A DNA stretch of 19,612 nucleotides from Candidatus Troglogloeales bacterium. GTDB lineage: Bacteria > Nitrospirota > Nitrospiria > SBBL01 > SBBT01. The notes under the pieces were generated by a model. That model was not told the origin of the DNA. It did no database searches and saw nothing but the letters and a program-made list of their open reading frames with translations. Shown piece by piece: positions 9,834 through 17,462 of the stretch (its first letter is position 1; each line of letters begins with the position of its first letter). The stretch is from positions 1-19,612 of the forward strand of contig SBBT01000105.1 in NCBI GenBank assembly GCA_005239595.1, given 5' to 3'. Position numbers and translations under genes: made by a program.

Positions 9834-10307
9834 TTAAGCCCGTTTTCTATGTGCCCGCAATTGATGGAAAAATAGCTTCAGGAGCCTTGATGATTCTTCA
9901 GCCAAAACCCCGCTTACGACCTCTATTTTGTGGCTAAGTTTAGGTTCCCGAATGACATCTAATACAGAACCGCATGCCCCTGCCTTAGGATCGTAGGATG
10001 CAAATACCAATCTGTTAATCCTGGCTAAAATGATGGCCCCTGCGCACATCGCGCACGGCTCCAAAGTTACGTAAAGGGTCCCTCCTAGTCTCCAACGCTT
10101 CAGACTTCTAGCGCCTTTTCTAAGGGCCAACACCTCGGCATGGGCAGTTGGATCATTTTTATGTTCCTTCTGATTGTGTGTAATAAAGACCGATTCCATT
10201 CCACAGACAAGTACCGATCCAATCGGAATTTCTCCTTTTAAGGAAGCCCTTTTTGCTGCTATTAGGGCCCGCCGCATAAAATACTGATCCTCTTCAGTAG
10301 AAACCAT
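9834..10307 (-). CDS. tadA: tRNA-specific adenosine deaminase
   Basis: TadA converts adenosine 34 of tRNA-Arg(ACG) to inosine, widening codon reading. The 157-residue protein shows the zinc deaminase motifs: HAEV (His56, catalytic Glu58) and EPCAMC (Cys85, Cys88). It also has the TadA-type flanks DPTAHAEVLALR and DPKAGACGSVLDV, which separate it from cytidine and guanine deaminases. The N-terminus EDQYFMRRAL aligns with known TadA starts, so the ATG at 10307 is preferred although its Shine-Dalgarno site is poor. An internal ATG (residue 11) has a weak AGAGGA upstream but would remove part of the first helix. It is transcribed toward tRNA-Ser and the origin, and is divergent from bamD. Confidence 0.95.
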   Translation of the reverse strand: MVSTEEDQYFMRRALIAAKRASLKGEIPIGSVLVCGMESVFITHNQKEHKNDPTAHAEVLALRKGARSLKRWRLGGTLYVTLEPCAMCAGAIILARINRLVFASYDPKAGACGSVLDVIREPKLSHKIEVVSGVLAEESSRLLKLFFHQLRAHRKRA

Positions 10308-10339
10308 ACATTTTGGGCAGAAGGATTTAACTTCAGAAT

Positions 10340-10357
10340 TTTTGATAGTTTTGATAG
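10340..10357 (+). repeat. Tandem 9-mer, two copies
   Basis: TTTTGATAG occurs twice in direct succession (10340-10348 and 10349-10357) between the divergent tadA and bamD genes. An almost palindromic sequence, GAGTT-CTAGA-AACTC, follows at 10362-10376. Both lie where control sites for the divergent pair would be expected. No regulator is identified. Confidence 0.45.
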
Positions 10358-10408
10358 TAATGAGTTCTAGAAACTCCTGTCAAGCTGACCTAATATCCGA
10401 TAAGCAAC

Positions 10409-10445
10409 AAGAAAGGAAATAAGAAAGGCTAATAAGAAAGGAAAT
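10409..10445 (+). repeat. Three tandem 12-13-base repeats upstream of bamD
   Basis: AAGAAAGGAAAT, AAGAAAGGCTAAT and AAGAAAGGAAAT follow one another without gaps (10409-10420, 10421-10433, 10434-10445). The outer copies are identical. Each contains an AAGG core, but they lie 65 or more bases before the bamD ATG, too far to be its ribosome binding site. They may be protein-binding iterons or a simple slippage product. Confidence 0.6.
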
Positions 10446-10509
10446 TCTCTTGCGCTTCATTTTTATTTTTGTTAATGATGATAAACTATTTGCAATTTTG
10501 GACCCGACG

Positions 10510-11232
10510 ATGCGTCTTAAAAGAAAAACAGTGCTGCAATTTATGTTTACCCTTATAGCATTTGTGTTTTTAGCCGGGTGTTCCGGGTCACCTGAAAAAT
10601 CAGAATTACTATCGCTCCTTGGCGTGGATGAAGGGATTGCCTATACATCAAGTCAGGAGAGTGGAACGATTTACGATGCGATATCTCTCTTAAAACGGGG
10701 GGAGGCCCACTATATTGTAGGAGATTATGCTGAAGCGGTCGAAGAATATCAGCGCTTTTTAGACCTTTATCCCAGACATCGGGTTGCCCATTTTGCGCAA
10801 TACCAAGTAGGAATGGCATATTATCGCCAGATTAACCCCCCGGATCGAGACCCTGGACCAATCGAGCAGGCAAAGGCCTCGTTTAACAAGGTTATAACCA
10901 GTTATCCAGAGAGCTTCTATGTGAAGGAAGCCGGTGAAAAAATAGCAGAACTCCTTCGCAGGGAGGCGGAGTATCATCTCTATGTGGGGACATTTTATTT
11001 CAAAAGACGCGCTTATCCGGCCGCGATTGCCCGCTTGAACGTCGCTTTGGCTCAAGGGGGAGAGGGTACCATTACAGAGGCCAGCCTATATTACTTAGGC
11101 CTCTCCCATAATAAGTCGGGAGATCAAGATCGGGCGAACCCTATCTTTCTTAGGCTCTTAAAGGAATATCCCTCTTCTCATTATTCCAGAAAGATCAAAG
11201 AGCAGTTTCCTATATACGGGGATCCCTCTTAA
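10510..11232 (+). CDS. bamD: Outer membrane assembly lipoprotein BamD
   Basis: BamD is the essential lipoprotein partner of BamA in inserting beta-barrel proteins into the outer membrane. From the ATG at 10510 it has 240 residues, close to the usual 245. The signal peptide is basic (RLKRK) then hydrophobic and ends in the lipobox LAGC, with Cys24 as the lipidated residue followed by Ser, which allows sorting to the outer membrane. TPR units follow. The first (AEAVEEYQRFLDLYPRH) is preceded by LLKRGEAHYIVGDY, and a later one carries the diagnostic BamD block EYHLYVGTFYFKRRAYPAAI. A longer frame opens at TTG 10450 but would place about 20 extra residues before the signal peptide. No strong Shine-Dalgarno site is visible. 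It is the first gene of the plus-strand operon, 13 bases before the siroheme gene. Confidence 0.9.
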   Translation: MRLKRKTVLQFMFTLIAFVFLAGCSGSPEKSELLSLLGVDEGIAYTSSQESGTIYDAISLLKRGEAHYIVGDYAEAVEEYQRFLDLYPRHRVAHFAQYQVGMAYYRQINPPDRDPGPIEQAKASFNKVITSYPESFYVKEAGEKIAELLRREAEYHLYVGTFYFKRRAYPAAIARLNVALAQGGEGTITEASLYYLGLSHNKSGDQDRANPIFLRLLKEYPSSHYSRKIKEQFPIYGDPS

Positions 11233-11245
11233 CTCCTATTTCGAC

Positions 11246-11722
11246 ATGGATTACTATCCTGTTTTTTTGAAGATGAAAGGACGTCGGGCGGTGGTTATTG
11301 GCGGTGGAAAGGTGGCCGAAAGAAAGGTCGCCTCTTTAATAAAATCTGGTGCCAAGATCTCCGTGATCAGTCCTGAGGTAACACCGAAACTTGCCCGCTG
11401 GGCAGGGAGTAAAAAGATAAAAACTGTTCGACGGCCCTACCGTCCGGGGGATATAGACCAAGCCACACTGGCCTTCGCGGCTACCAACGATATCGTGGTC
11501 AATCACGCCGTAACCCGTACCGCAAAACAGTCTGGAATATGGATCAACCGGGCCGATGTTGGCCAGGACGGAGATTTTATACTGCCGGCGGTCCTTAAAA
11601 AAGGGAAGCGTACAATTGCAGTTTCAACCGGCGGGGAATCGCCAGCAATAGCAAAGAAGACACGGGACGATCTGATGGCATTTTTAAGATTGGCGCCCCC
11701 AATTAAAAAAAGAAAGGGATGA
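11246..11722 (+). CDS. Precorrin-2 dehydrogenase, siroheme-synthase N-terminal type (short form)
   Basis: The protein resembles the CysG N-domain / Met8 / SirC family, which oxidises precorrin-2 to sirohydrochlorin with NAD and, in some members, inserts iron to give siroheme. The Rossmann loop is GGGKVAERK (19-27). The NRADVGQDGDFILPA stretch holds an Asp at residue 104, in the place of the conserved catalytic Asp of CysG, and STGGESPAIAKKTRDDL follows. It ends at residue 158, whereas related proteins usually continue for another 40-60 residues of helical dimer domain, so ferrochelatase activity is uncertain. The end is basic (KKRKG). It is translationally coupled to the next gene: its TGA overlaps that gene's ATG by four bases. 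No haem genes (hemA, hemC) are adjacent. Confidence 0.85.
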   Translation: MDYYPVFLKMKGRRAVVIGGGKVAERKVASLIKSGAKISVISPEVTPKLARWAGSKKIKTVRRPYRPGDIDQATLAFAATNDIVVNHAVTRTAKQSGIWINRADVGQDGDFILPAVLKKGKRTIAVSTGGESPAIAKKTRDDLMAFLRLAPPIKKRKG

Positions 11723-12666
11723 TGAACCAGCTCCCCTGGGATAAACTGACTACTTACTCCATCAAAGGTAGACAAAGCAAGATTAGAAAAGAGGAATTTT
11801 CCAAGGTCCTTTCCGACGATGTGGATATCCTCCCTTTCTTGCAGTCGCTTCCTGATATTTTAGCGGCAAAGGATTTAAAGGAGGTGATTGCTGACACGGC
11901 GGAGGCTTCCCGAAATCATAAAATCGTTTTCCTGGCGCTTGGGGCGCATGTCATCAAGGTCGGCCTCACCCCGCTTATTATCGACCTGATGGAGCGGGGA
12001 ATCGTATCGGGTATTGCCTTAAATGGAGCGGGAATTATCCATGATTTCGAACTAGCCTATATTGGCCAGACCTCCGAGGATGTCGCAGCAGAGCTAGAAG
12101 ATGGGCGATTTGGAATGGCCGAAGAAACCGCCGCCTATCTGAATGGTGCCATTACGAAGGGGGTTTCCGAAGGGATGGGCATTGGCGAGGCGGTTGGAAA
12201 AATGATTTTGTCAAAAAAATTACCGCACACGGCATACAGCCTGCTGGCGGCTGGCGCCCGTCTTAACATCCCCATTACCGTCCATGTGGCCATTGGAACC
12301 GATATCATTCATATGCACCCTTCAGCTGATGGCGCGGCCATCGGAGAGGGATCGCTGCGCGATTTTCGGCGCTACACCGAGCTAATTGCCCTCCTGGAAG
12401 GAGGGGTTTATTTTAACATCGGCTCTGCCGTTCTCCTGCCGGAACTTTTTCTGAAGGCGCTGACGATTGCCCGAAATTTGGGCCGGTCGGTCAGGAATTT
12501 TACAGTTGTGAACATGGATTTTATTCAGCACTATCGGCCCATCACCAACGTGGTTAAACGTCCCACCCAAAGACAGGGTAAGGGGTATGCCCTAACCGGC
12601 CATCATGAAATCATGCTCCCCTTGCTGATTGCCGGTCTTCTGGCACAACTCAACCGACCCAGATGA
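11719..12666 (+). CDS. Conserved protein of unknown function, possible nucleotide- or metal-binding fold
   Basis: I do not recognise a characterised function for this 315-residue protein. It is cytosolic in appearance, with no signal peptide or clear membrane segment. Motifs that look constrained are GAHVIKVG (75-82), LNGAGIIHDFE (101-111), HVAIGTDIIHMHP (189-201), DGAAIGEGSLRDF (204-216), FNIGSAVLLPE (232-242) and GHHEIMLPLL (294-303). The glycine-rich strands and many His/Asp residues suggest a Rossmann-like core with a metal or nucleotide site. A distant resemblance to deoxyhypusine-synthase-like proteins is possible, but the lysine active-site segment of that enzyme is not seen. It overlaps the siroheme gene and rfaE2 by four bases at each end, so all three are probably translated together. 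ATGs at 11719 and 11722 are both possible starts. Confidence 0.85.
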   Translation: MMNQLPWDKLTTYSIKGRQSKIRKEEFSKVLSDDVDILPFLQSLPDILAAKDLKEVIADTAEASRNHKIVFLALGAHVIKVGLTPLIIDLMERGIVSGIALNGAGIIHDFELAYIGQTSEDVAAELEDGRFGMAEETAAYLNGAITKGVSEGMGIGEAVGKMILSKKLPHTAYSLLAAGARLNIPITVHVAIGTDIIHMHPSADGAAIGEGSLRDFRRYTELIALLEGGVYFNIGSAVLLPELFLKALTIARNLGRSVRNFTVVNMDFIQHYRPITNVVKRPTQRQGKGYALTGHHEIMLPLLIAGLLAQLNRPR

Positions 12667-13142
12667 ATAAACGGCTTCATCTTGCTGCCCTGAAGAAGAA
12701 GGTGCGCGCCCTGCAACAAGCGGGGGGAAAGGTGGTCTTTACCAACGGCTGCTTTGATCTCCTGCATGTCGGCCATGTCCGCTACCTGGCCGCCGCGCGC
12801 GCCCTGGGCGATTGCCTGATCGTGGGTGTAAACTCCGATCGCTCGGTCAGGCGGCTCAAAGGAGCCAAACGGCCTATCGTCGCAGAGGAAGAGAGGATGG
12901 AGGTGCTCTGCGCGCTGTCGTCCGTCGATTATCTCATTCTATTTCATGAAGAAACCCCCAGAAAATTGATCGCCGCCCTTTGTCCCAACATCCTGGTAAA
13001 AGGAGGGGATTGGGCCCTGGAGGAGATTGTCGGAAAAGAAGAAGTGGAAAGGGAGGGAGGCAAAGTGGTTCGGATCGAGACGGTTAAAGGTGCCTCCACC
13101 ACTGACTTGATTGACCGGGTTATCCAGCGGTATCATCCCTGA
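12663..13142 (+). CDS. rfaE2: D-glycero-beta-D-manno-heptose 1-phosphate adenylyltransferase
   Basis: This enzyme transfers AMP from ATP to heptose-1-phosphate, giving ADP-heptose for the inner core of lipopolysaccharide. The 159-residue protein has the cytidylyltransferase fold signatures FTNGCFDLLHVGHVRYL (26-42, with the HxGH catalytic motif), VGVNSDRSVRRLKG and VKGGDWALEEIVG, and near the end VKGASTTDLIDRV, which is typical of the RfaE/HldE C-terminal domain. The separate kinase domain (HldE N-terminal part) is absent here and must be encoded elsewhere. It overlaps the preceding unknown gene by four bases, and its TGA is followed at once by the mfd ATG. Confidence 0.93.
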   Translation: MNKRLHLAALKKKVRALQQAGGKVVFTNGCFDLLHVGHVRYLAAARALGDCLIVGVNSDRSVRRLKGAKRPIVAEEERMEVLCALSSVDYLILFHEETPRKLIAALCPNILVKGGDWALEEIVGKEEVEREGGKVVRIETVKGASTTDLIDRVIQRYHP

Positions 13143-16100
13143 ATGTTCCAGCAGCTTCCTTCCTCTCTTTTTGAGCCGGTTTTAGAGGCCATTGCAAATG
13201 GAGAAAGAAAGATCAAGACCGACGGTCTCTGGGGTGCTTCAGAGACCTTTTTATTATCACACCTCGCGCGGCAAGGATGTTCCTTTTGTCTGGTGGCCCC
13301 CTCTTACCCGCAGGCCGAACGGGTATACCAGGAACTCTGTTTTTTCCTGGGGCTCTGCCCGGGGCCTCTAGAAAGCCATCTTTTCCCTCCCTGGGATATT
13401 TTCCCGTATGAGCCGGCCACGCCGAGGCCCGACTTAATTGCCCAACGGTTGGCGGTCCTTTATCATTTGGTCCAAACCGAAGGGGCCTGTGTGGTGACAT
13501 CGGTTGAGGCCTTTTTTCAGAAAGTGATTTCCAAGTCGGTCCTCCTTGACAAAAGCCAAACCCTTAAAAAGGGGCAAGAGCTATCCAGAGAAGCCCTGAT
13601 GACACACCTTTGTTCGATCGGTTATGAAATCGTGGAACCGGTTACCCAGCCGGGAGAGATGTCCTTTCGCGGCGGGATCCTCGATCTATATCCGTCCACC
13701 TCTCCCTATCCCGTTCGGATCGAATTGTTCGGCGATCAGATCGATTCGCTTCGCCTGTTCGATTCGGAATCCCAAAGATCGATTAGGCCTATTGATGCGA
13801 TTCATGTCGGGCCAGGGAGGGAGGATCTTTCGGATCCCTGTTTTTACCAAACCCCCTTTTCGGACTATTTTGCGTCTGACACGCTTCTGATCCTCGATGA
13901 GCCGGACGAGGTTATCCAGAAGGGAAGACGTTTTCTTGAAGAGGCCGCCGACAGTGCGGCCTTTGGCCGGAGAAATTCCAAGTATCCTCCATTCGAGAGC
14001 CTCTACCTCCCCCTCTCGCATCTTTCTGCCGCCGGTGTCGGCCGGACGACCGTCGATTTGGAATCGCTTTCCCTTCGGCAGGAGAGGGGGGCAAGGCGTT
14101 TTACGTTTGATTCCCATTCGGTCTCATCGTTGGGCCTGGGGTATCCTGGGCAGACGTTTTCCGAGGTGGTCGAGATTATAAAAATACTACTAAGGGATCA
14201 TTTTGTGATGCTGGTGGTTACCAGCGAACAGCAGTTGACTCGGTTTAAACACCTTTTCTCGGATCATGACCTGCCATGGGTATTATCGGAAGAAGAGGCT
14301 CCTCCCCCCTCCGCCATCGCGCTTTCGGTGGGAGCCCTTTATGAAGGCTTTTCGCTCCCCCGGATGAAGATCGCTTTTTTAACCGAAGAGGCGCTAACGG
14401 GCGGAACGCCCATTCACAGAAGAGCGTCCAAGGATATCCCATCGAAGGGACGCGCGCTGGTTGCTTCGTTTGAAGAGTTAAAGACAGGCGATTATGTGGT
14501 TCACCTTCACCATGGAATCGGGCGCTATATCGGCTTAAAGCGGCTAGCCATTCGGCAACAGGAGCGGGGCCCTGCCTACGATGCTGACTTTCTGGTTCTG
14601 GAATATGCCGGAAGGGATAAAGTTTACGTCCCCTTGGACGCGATCCAGCTTATTTCCCGTTATATCGGGCCGGAAGGAAATGCCCCGCAGCTTGATTTAT
14701 TGGGGGGAGGGCGGTGGGCAAAGGCTAAAGACCGGGTACTCGGAAAGATCAGGGAGATGACCCAGGAACTGATTCGTCTTTACGCCGAACGGGAAGTCGT
14801 GGAGGGACATCCTTTTTCCACCCCTTCTTCGCTTGCGGAGGCGTTTTCGGCTGCCTTTGAATACGAGGAGACGCCGGATCAGTTGACGGCCATTGAGGAG
14901 GTGATTGCCGATATGCAAAGCGCCAAACCGATGGATCGGCTGGTATGCGGCGATGTCGGCTATGGGAAAACCGAGGTGGCCATGCGGGCGGCGTTTCATG
15001 CCGTGATGGACAATAAACAGGTGGCGGTGCTTGTGCCGACCACGCTGCTTGCCAGACAGCATTACCAGACATTTTTAAAGCGGTTCTCCCCGTATCCTGT
15101 GAAAATCGGCATGTTAAGTCGGTTTAACTCGCGGCAGGAAGAAAAGGCCGTGATCGCCGATGTTAAACGGGGCGTCGTCGATATCCTGATTGGAACGCAT
15201 CGGATGCTTCAGAAAGATATTGTCTTCCTCGACCTGGGGCTTCTGGTGATTGATGAAGAACACCGTTTTGGCGTACGGCATAAAGAGCGATTAAAACAGA
15301 TGAAAAAACAGGTTGATGTCTTAACGTTAACGGCCACGCCGATTCCAAGAACATTACAGATGTCGCTGGCCCAGATACGAGATCTCTCAACGATTGAGAC
15401 CGCGCCGGCCCATCGGCTATCCATCCGAACGATTCTTGCACCGTTTGATCCCAATATCATTCGGGAAGCCATTTTCCGAGAGCTGGTTCGCGGAGGGCAG
15501 GTATTCTTTGTCCACAATCGGGTACAGCAGATCGCCAAGATCGGGGAATTTCTGGCCCATCTTGTTCCGGAGGCCAAGATCTGCATCGCCCATGGCCAGA
15601 TGCGGGAGGCCCTTCTGGAAGAGGTCATGTTTAAATTCATTACGAAGGAGTATAATCTCCTCGTTTCAACCGCGATCATCGAGTCCGGGCTCGATATTCC
15701 GTCGGCCAACACGATTATCATCAATGAAGCCGACCACTTCGGCCTGGCCGATCTCTACCAGTTAAGGGGACGGGTCGGTCGGTCGGGGGAGCAGGCCTAT
15801 GCCTATCTCCTGGTTCGTGAAGGTAAAATCTTAACGGAGGAATCGCGTCGGAGGCTAAAAAGTATTCAGGAGTTTACGGAGCTTGGATCCGGTTTCAGGA
15901 TCGCCGCGCGGGACATGGAAATTCGCGGCGCCGGGAACTTGCTGGGGGGCGAGCAGTCCGGATATATTCAGGACGTCGGTCTTGAACTTTATATGAAAAT
16001 GATTGAAGAGTCGGTGCGAGAACTAAAAGGGCATCCTCTTTGTGACGAAGTTGAACCGGAGCTTCGGTTGATGGTGTCGGCCTACATTCCCGAAGAGTAT

Positions 16101-16490
16101 GTACCGGATACCTATCAGCGGCTTTCTATTTACAAGCGGCTCGGCGGTCCAGCCGTGGAGATCGCATCGATACGAGGCGAGATGGAAGACCGTTTTGGCC
16201 CGCTCCCTGATGTCGTCGAACAGCTGCTGCAGGTGACCCAACTAAAACGGATGTCGAAGTCGGTCCACCTCTTGAAAATGGAGGCGGCGGACAACACCCT
16301 CTCCTTTTCGTTCGACTCATCCGCCGAAGTAAAGGAGGAGCATTTAAAAAAACTGGTTTGTGCGTTTGGCGGGCGTCTTCGCTTTACCTCCTCACATTCG
16401 TTTGAAATAAAGATTCAAAACGGCTCATGGAGCTCCCTCTTTTCGGATGCCGCCTGCGCCCTTCTTATCCTGAAAGGGGAACCGACATGA
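13143..16490 (+). CDS. mfd: Transcription-repair coupling factor
   Basis: Mfd removes RNA polymerase stalled at DNA lesions and recruits UvrA for excision repair. It has 1,115 residues (E. coli 1,148). The UvrB-like N-terminal module shows a degenerate Walker A region (GLWGASETF), as is normal, and FRGGILDLYP near residue 178. The polymerase-interacting domain contains YVVHLHHGIGRYIGL (about 450-464). The translocase has motif I GDVGYGKTEVAMRAAF (about 603-618), DEEH (about 703-706), TATPIPRTL and the QLRGRVGRSGEQAYAYL block. The TRG motif region GSGFRIAARDMEIRGAGNLLG is near 916-936. The C-terminal UvrA-binding domain (TRCF) follows, with YIPEEYVPDTYQRLSIYKRL. It starts with no gap after rfaE2 and ends overlapping the parvulin gene by four bases. 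No frame disruption is visible. Confidence 0.97.
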   Translation: MFQQLPSSLFEPVLEAIANGERKIKTDGLWGASETFLLSHLARQGCSFCLVAPSYPQAERVYQELCFFLGLCPGPLESHLFPPWDIFPYEPATPRPDLIAQRLAVLYHLVQTEGACVVTSVEAFFQKVISKSVLLDKSQTLKKGQELSREALMTHLCSIGYEIVEPVTQPGEMSFRGGILDLYPSTSPYPVRIELFGDQIDSLRLFDSESQRSIRPIDAIHVGPGREDLSDPCFYQTPFSDYFASDTLLILDEPDEVIQKGRRFLEEAADSAAFGRRNSKYPPFESLYLPLSHLSAAGVGRTTVDLESLSLRQERGARRFTFDSHSVSSLGLGYPGQTFSEVVEIIKILLRDHFVMLVVTSEQQLTRFKHLFSDHDLPWVLSEEEAPPPSAIALSVGALYEGFSLPRMKIAFLTEEALTGGTPIHRRASKDIPSKGRALVASFEELKTGDYVVHLHHGIGRYIGLKRLAIRQQERGPAYDADFLVLEYAGRDKVYVPLDAIQLISRYIGPEGNAPQLDLLGGGRWAKAKDRVLGKIREMTQELIRLYAEREVVEGHPFSTPSSLAEAFSAAFEYEETPDQLTAIEEVIADMQSAKPMDRLVCGDVGYGKTEVAMRAAFHAVMDNKQVAVLVPTTLLARQHYQTFLKRFSPYPVKIGMLSRFNSRQEEKAVIADVKRGVVDILIGTHRMLQKDIVFLDLGLLVIDEEHRFGVRHKERLKQMKKQVDVLTLTATPIPRTLQMSLAQIRDLSTIETAPAHRLSIRTILAPFDPNIIREAIFRELVRGGQVFFVHNRVQQIAKIGEFLAHLVPEAKICIAHGQMREALLEEVMFKFITKEYNLLVSTAIIESGLDIPSANTIIINEADHFGLADLYQLRGRVGRSGEQAYAYLLVREGKILTEESRRRLKSIQEFTELGSGFRIAARDMEIRGAGNLLGGEQSGYIQDVGLELYMKMIEESVRELKGHPLCDEVEPELRLMVSAYIPEEYVPDTYQRLSIYKRLGGPAVEIASIRGEMEDRFGPLPDVVEQLLQVTQLKRMSKSVHLLKMEAADNTLSFSFDSSAEVKEEHLKKLVCAFGGRLRFTSSHSFEIKIQNGSWSSLFSDAACALLILKGEPT

Positions 16491-17425
16491 TCTGTCTTAG
16501 AGCCTTTCTTTTCCTGTTCATCTTTGTTCTCTCCCCTTCTGCATGGGGCGCTGTGGTCGATCGTGTGGCGGCGATTGTCAATCGGGAGATTATCACGCAA
16601 AGCGAGTTGGACGAGGCCAAACAATCGTTACGGGCCCAGAAAGGGAGGGATGTCTTGGGTTCTGAAGCGCAGGCGATGTTAACGCAGATGATCGAGGAGC
16701 GGCTGATGCTGCAGGAGGCCCGGAAAAAGGGTGTTTACATTAACGATTCGGATCTGGAGGTGGCCTTAAAAGATATCGAGGCGCGCAACCGTCTTGAAGA
16801 CAGACAAGCCTTAATCGATGCGGTCAGTCGGGAAATTCCGTGGGAGAAATATCTTGATAAACTGCGCAATCAGTTGGTCATTCTAAAGCTGATGCATCAG
16901 GAAGCGGCGATCGATCTGGTGGTCTCCGAGGAGGAGATCAGGGCATACTACGATGCGCAGCCACAACGATGGCGTCTGCCGGATAGTCTCCGTCTCTTGC
17001 AAATTGTGCTGACAGGGGCGATGAAGGAGCGAGATTTTCATCGGGAGTTATCGGGGCGCACAGCCCTCCGCCAGAGGGCAGAAGAGGCGCGGGCCAGGGC
17101 GTTGGCAGGCGAGGACTTTAGGAACCTGGTTGCCCTTTATAGCAACAACCCTAAAAGTGATTTGGGGTTCTTTAAAAGGGGGGAGCTTTCTTCCGAGCTT
17201 GAGCCGATCCTCTTTAATCTCAAAGAGGGGGAGATAAGCCCCGTCATACAGACCGACCAGGGATTTCACATTTTTAAAGTGGCACAACGGCAGGAAGGGA
17301 CCTTCAAGTCGTTTGAGTTGGTGCATAAAGAGATTGAAACGTTGCTTCTCACCGAGAAAAAGGAGGCAGCCCGCAAGAAGTGGCTGGAGCAGCTCTGGGA
17401 AAAGGGGTCTATCGAAATAAAGTGA
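16487..17425 (+). CDS. SurA-like periplasmic peptidyl-prolyl cis-trans isomerase, parvulin type
   Basis: This is probably a periplasmic chaperone and prolyl isomerase that helps outer-membrane proteins reach the BAM complex. From the ATG at 16487 it has 312 residues. A signal peptide (RAFLFLFIFVLSPSAWG, likely cut before Ala22) is followed by the SurA N-terminal motif VDRVAAIVNREIITQSELDEA and a helical region. A single parvulin domain covers about residues 160-268, with LRLLQIVL, LYSNNPKSDLGFFKRGEL and GFHIFKV. E. coli SurA has two such domains, so this is the one-domain form. A longer frame from 16427 would lie inside mfd and lack a signal peptide at its N-terminus. AAAGGGGA just upstream fits a ribosome binding site. 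It shares an ATGA overlap with mfd and ends the operon that begins with bamD. Confidence 0.88.
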   Translation: MICLRAFLFLFIFVLSPSAWGAVVDRVAAIVNREIITQSELDEAKQSLRAQKGRDVLGSEAQAMLTQMIEERLMLQEARKKGVYINDSDLEVALKDIEARNRLEDRQALIDAVSREIPWEKYLDKLRNQLVILKLMHQEAAIDLVVSEEEIRAYYDAQPQRWRLPDSLRLLQIVLTGAMKERDFHRELSGRTALRQRAEEARARALAGEDFRNLVALYSNNPKSDLGFFKRGELSSELEPILFNLKEGEISPVIQTDQGFHIFKVAQRQEGTFKSFELVHKEIETLLLTEKKEAARKKWLEQLWEKGSIEIK

Positions 17426-17432
17426 GACCCCT
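17403..17432. terminator. Candidate bidirectional terminator between the parvulin gene and the NmrA-type gene
   Basis: AGGGGTCT (17403-17410) and AGACCCCT (17425-17432) form an eight-base perfect inverted repeat with a 14-base loop. The parvulin stop codon overlaps the right arm. On the minus strand the stem runs straight into a short T-run. On the plus strand a four-T run follows seven bases later. The large loop makes it a modest candidate, but it sits exactly between two convergent genes. Confidence 0.4.
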
Positions 17433-17462
17433 CCTTCCGTTTTGAGCTTCCTCCAAGAACCG

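Noticed and set aside
10450..10509. Extended TTG start for bamD
   Set aside because: It would put about 20 residues before a normal lipoprotein signal peptide; the ATG at 10510 gives a standard N-terminus.
13686..14117. 143-codon open frame on the minus strand within mfd
   Set aside because: It is antisense to the UvrB-like module of mfd, with no domain and no ribosome binding site.
15209..15724. 171-codon open frame on the minus strand
   Set aside because: It lies wholly inside mfd, whose motifs are intact in the plus frame. The translated antisense product shows no recognisable domain and an arginine- and serine-rich composition typical of shadow frames.
16427..16486. Extended ATG start for the parvulin gene inside mfd
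   Set aside because: The longer form would bury the signal peptide; the ATG at 16487 has an AAAGGGGA upstream and the usual ATGA overlap.
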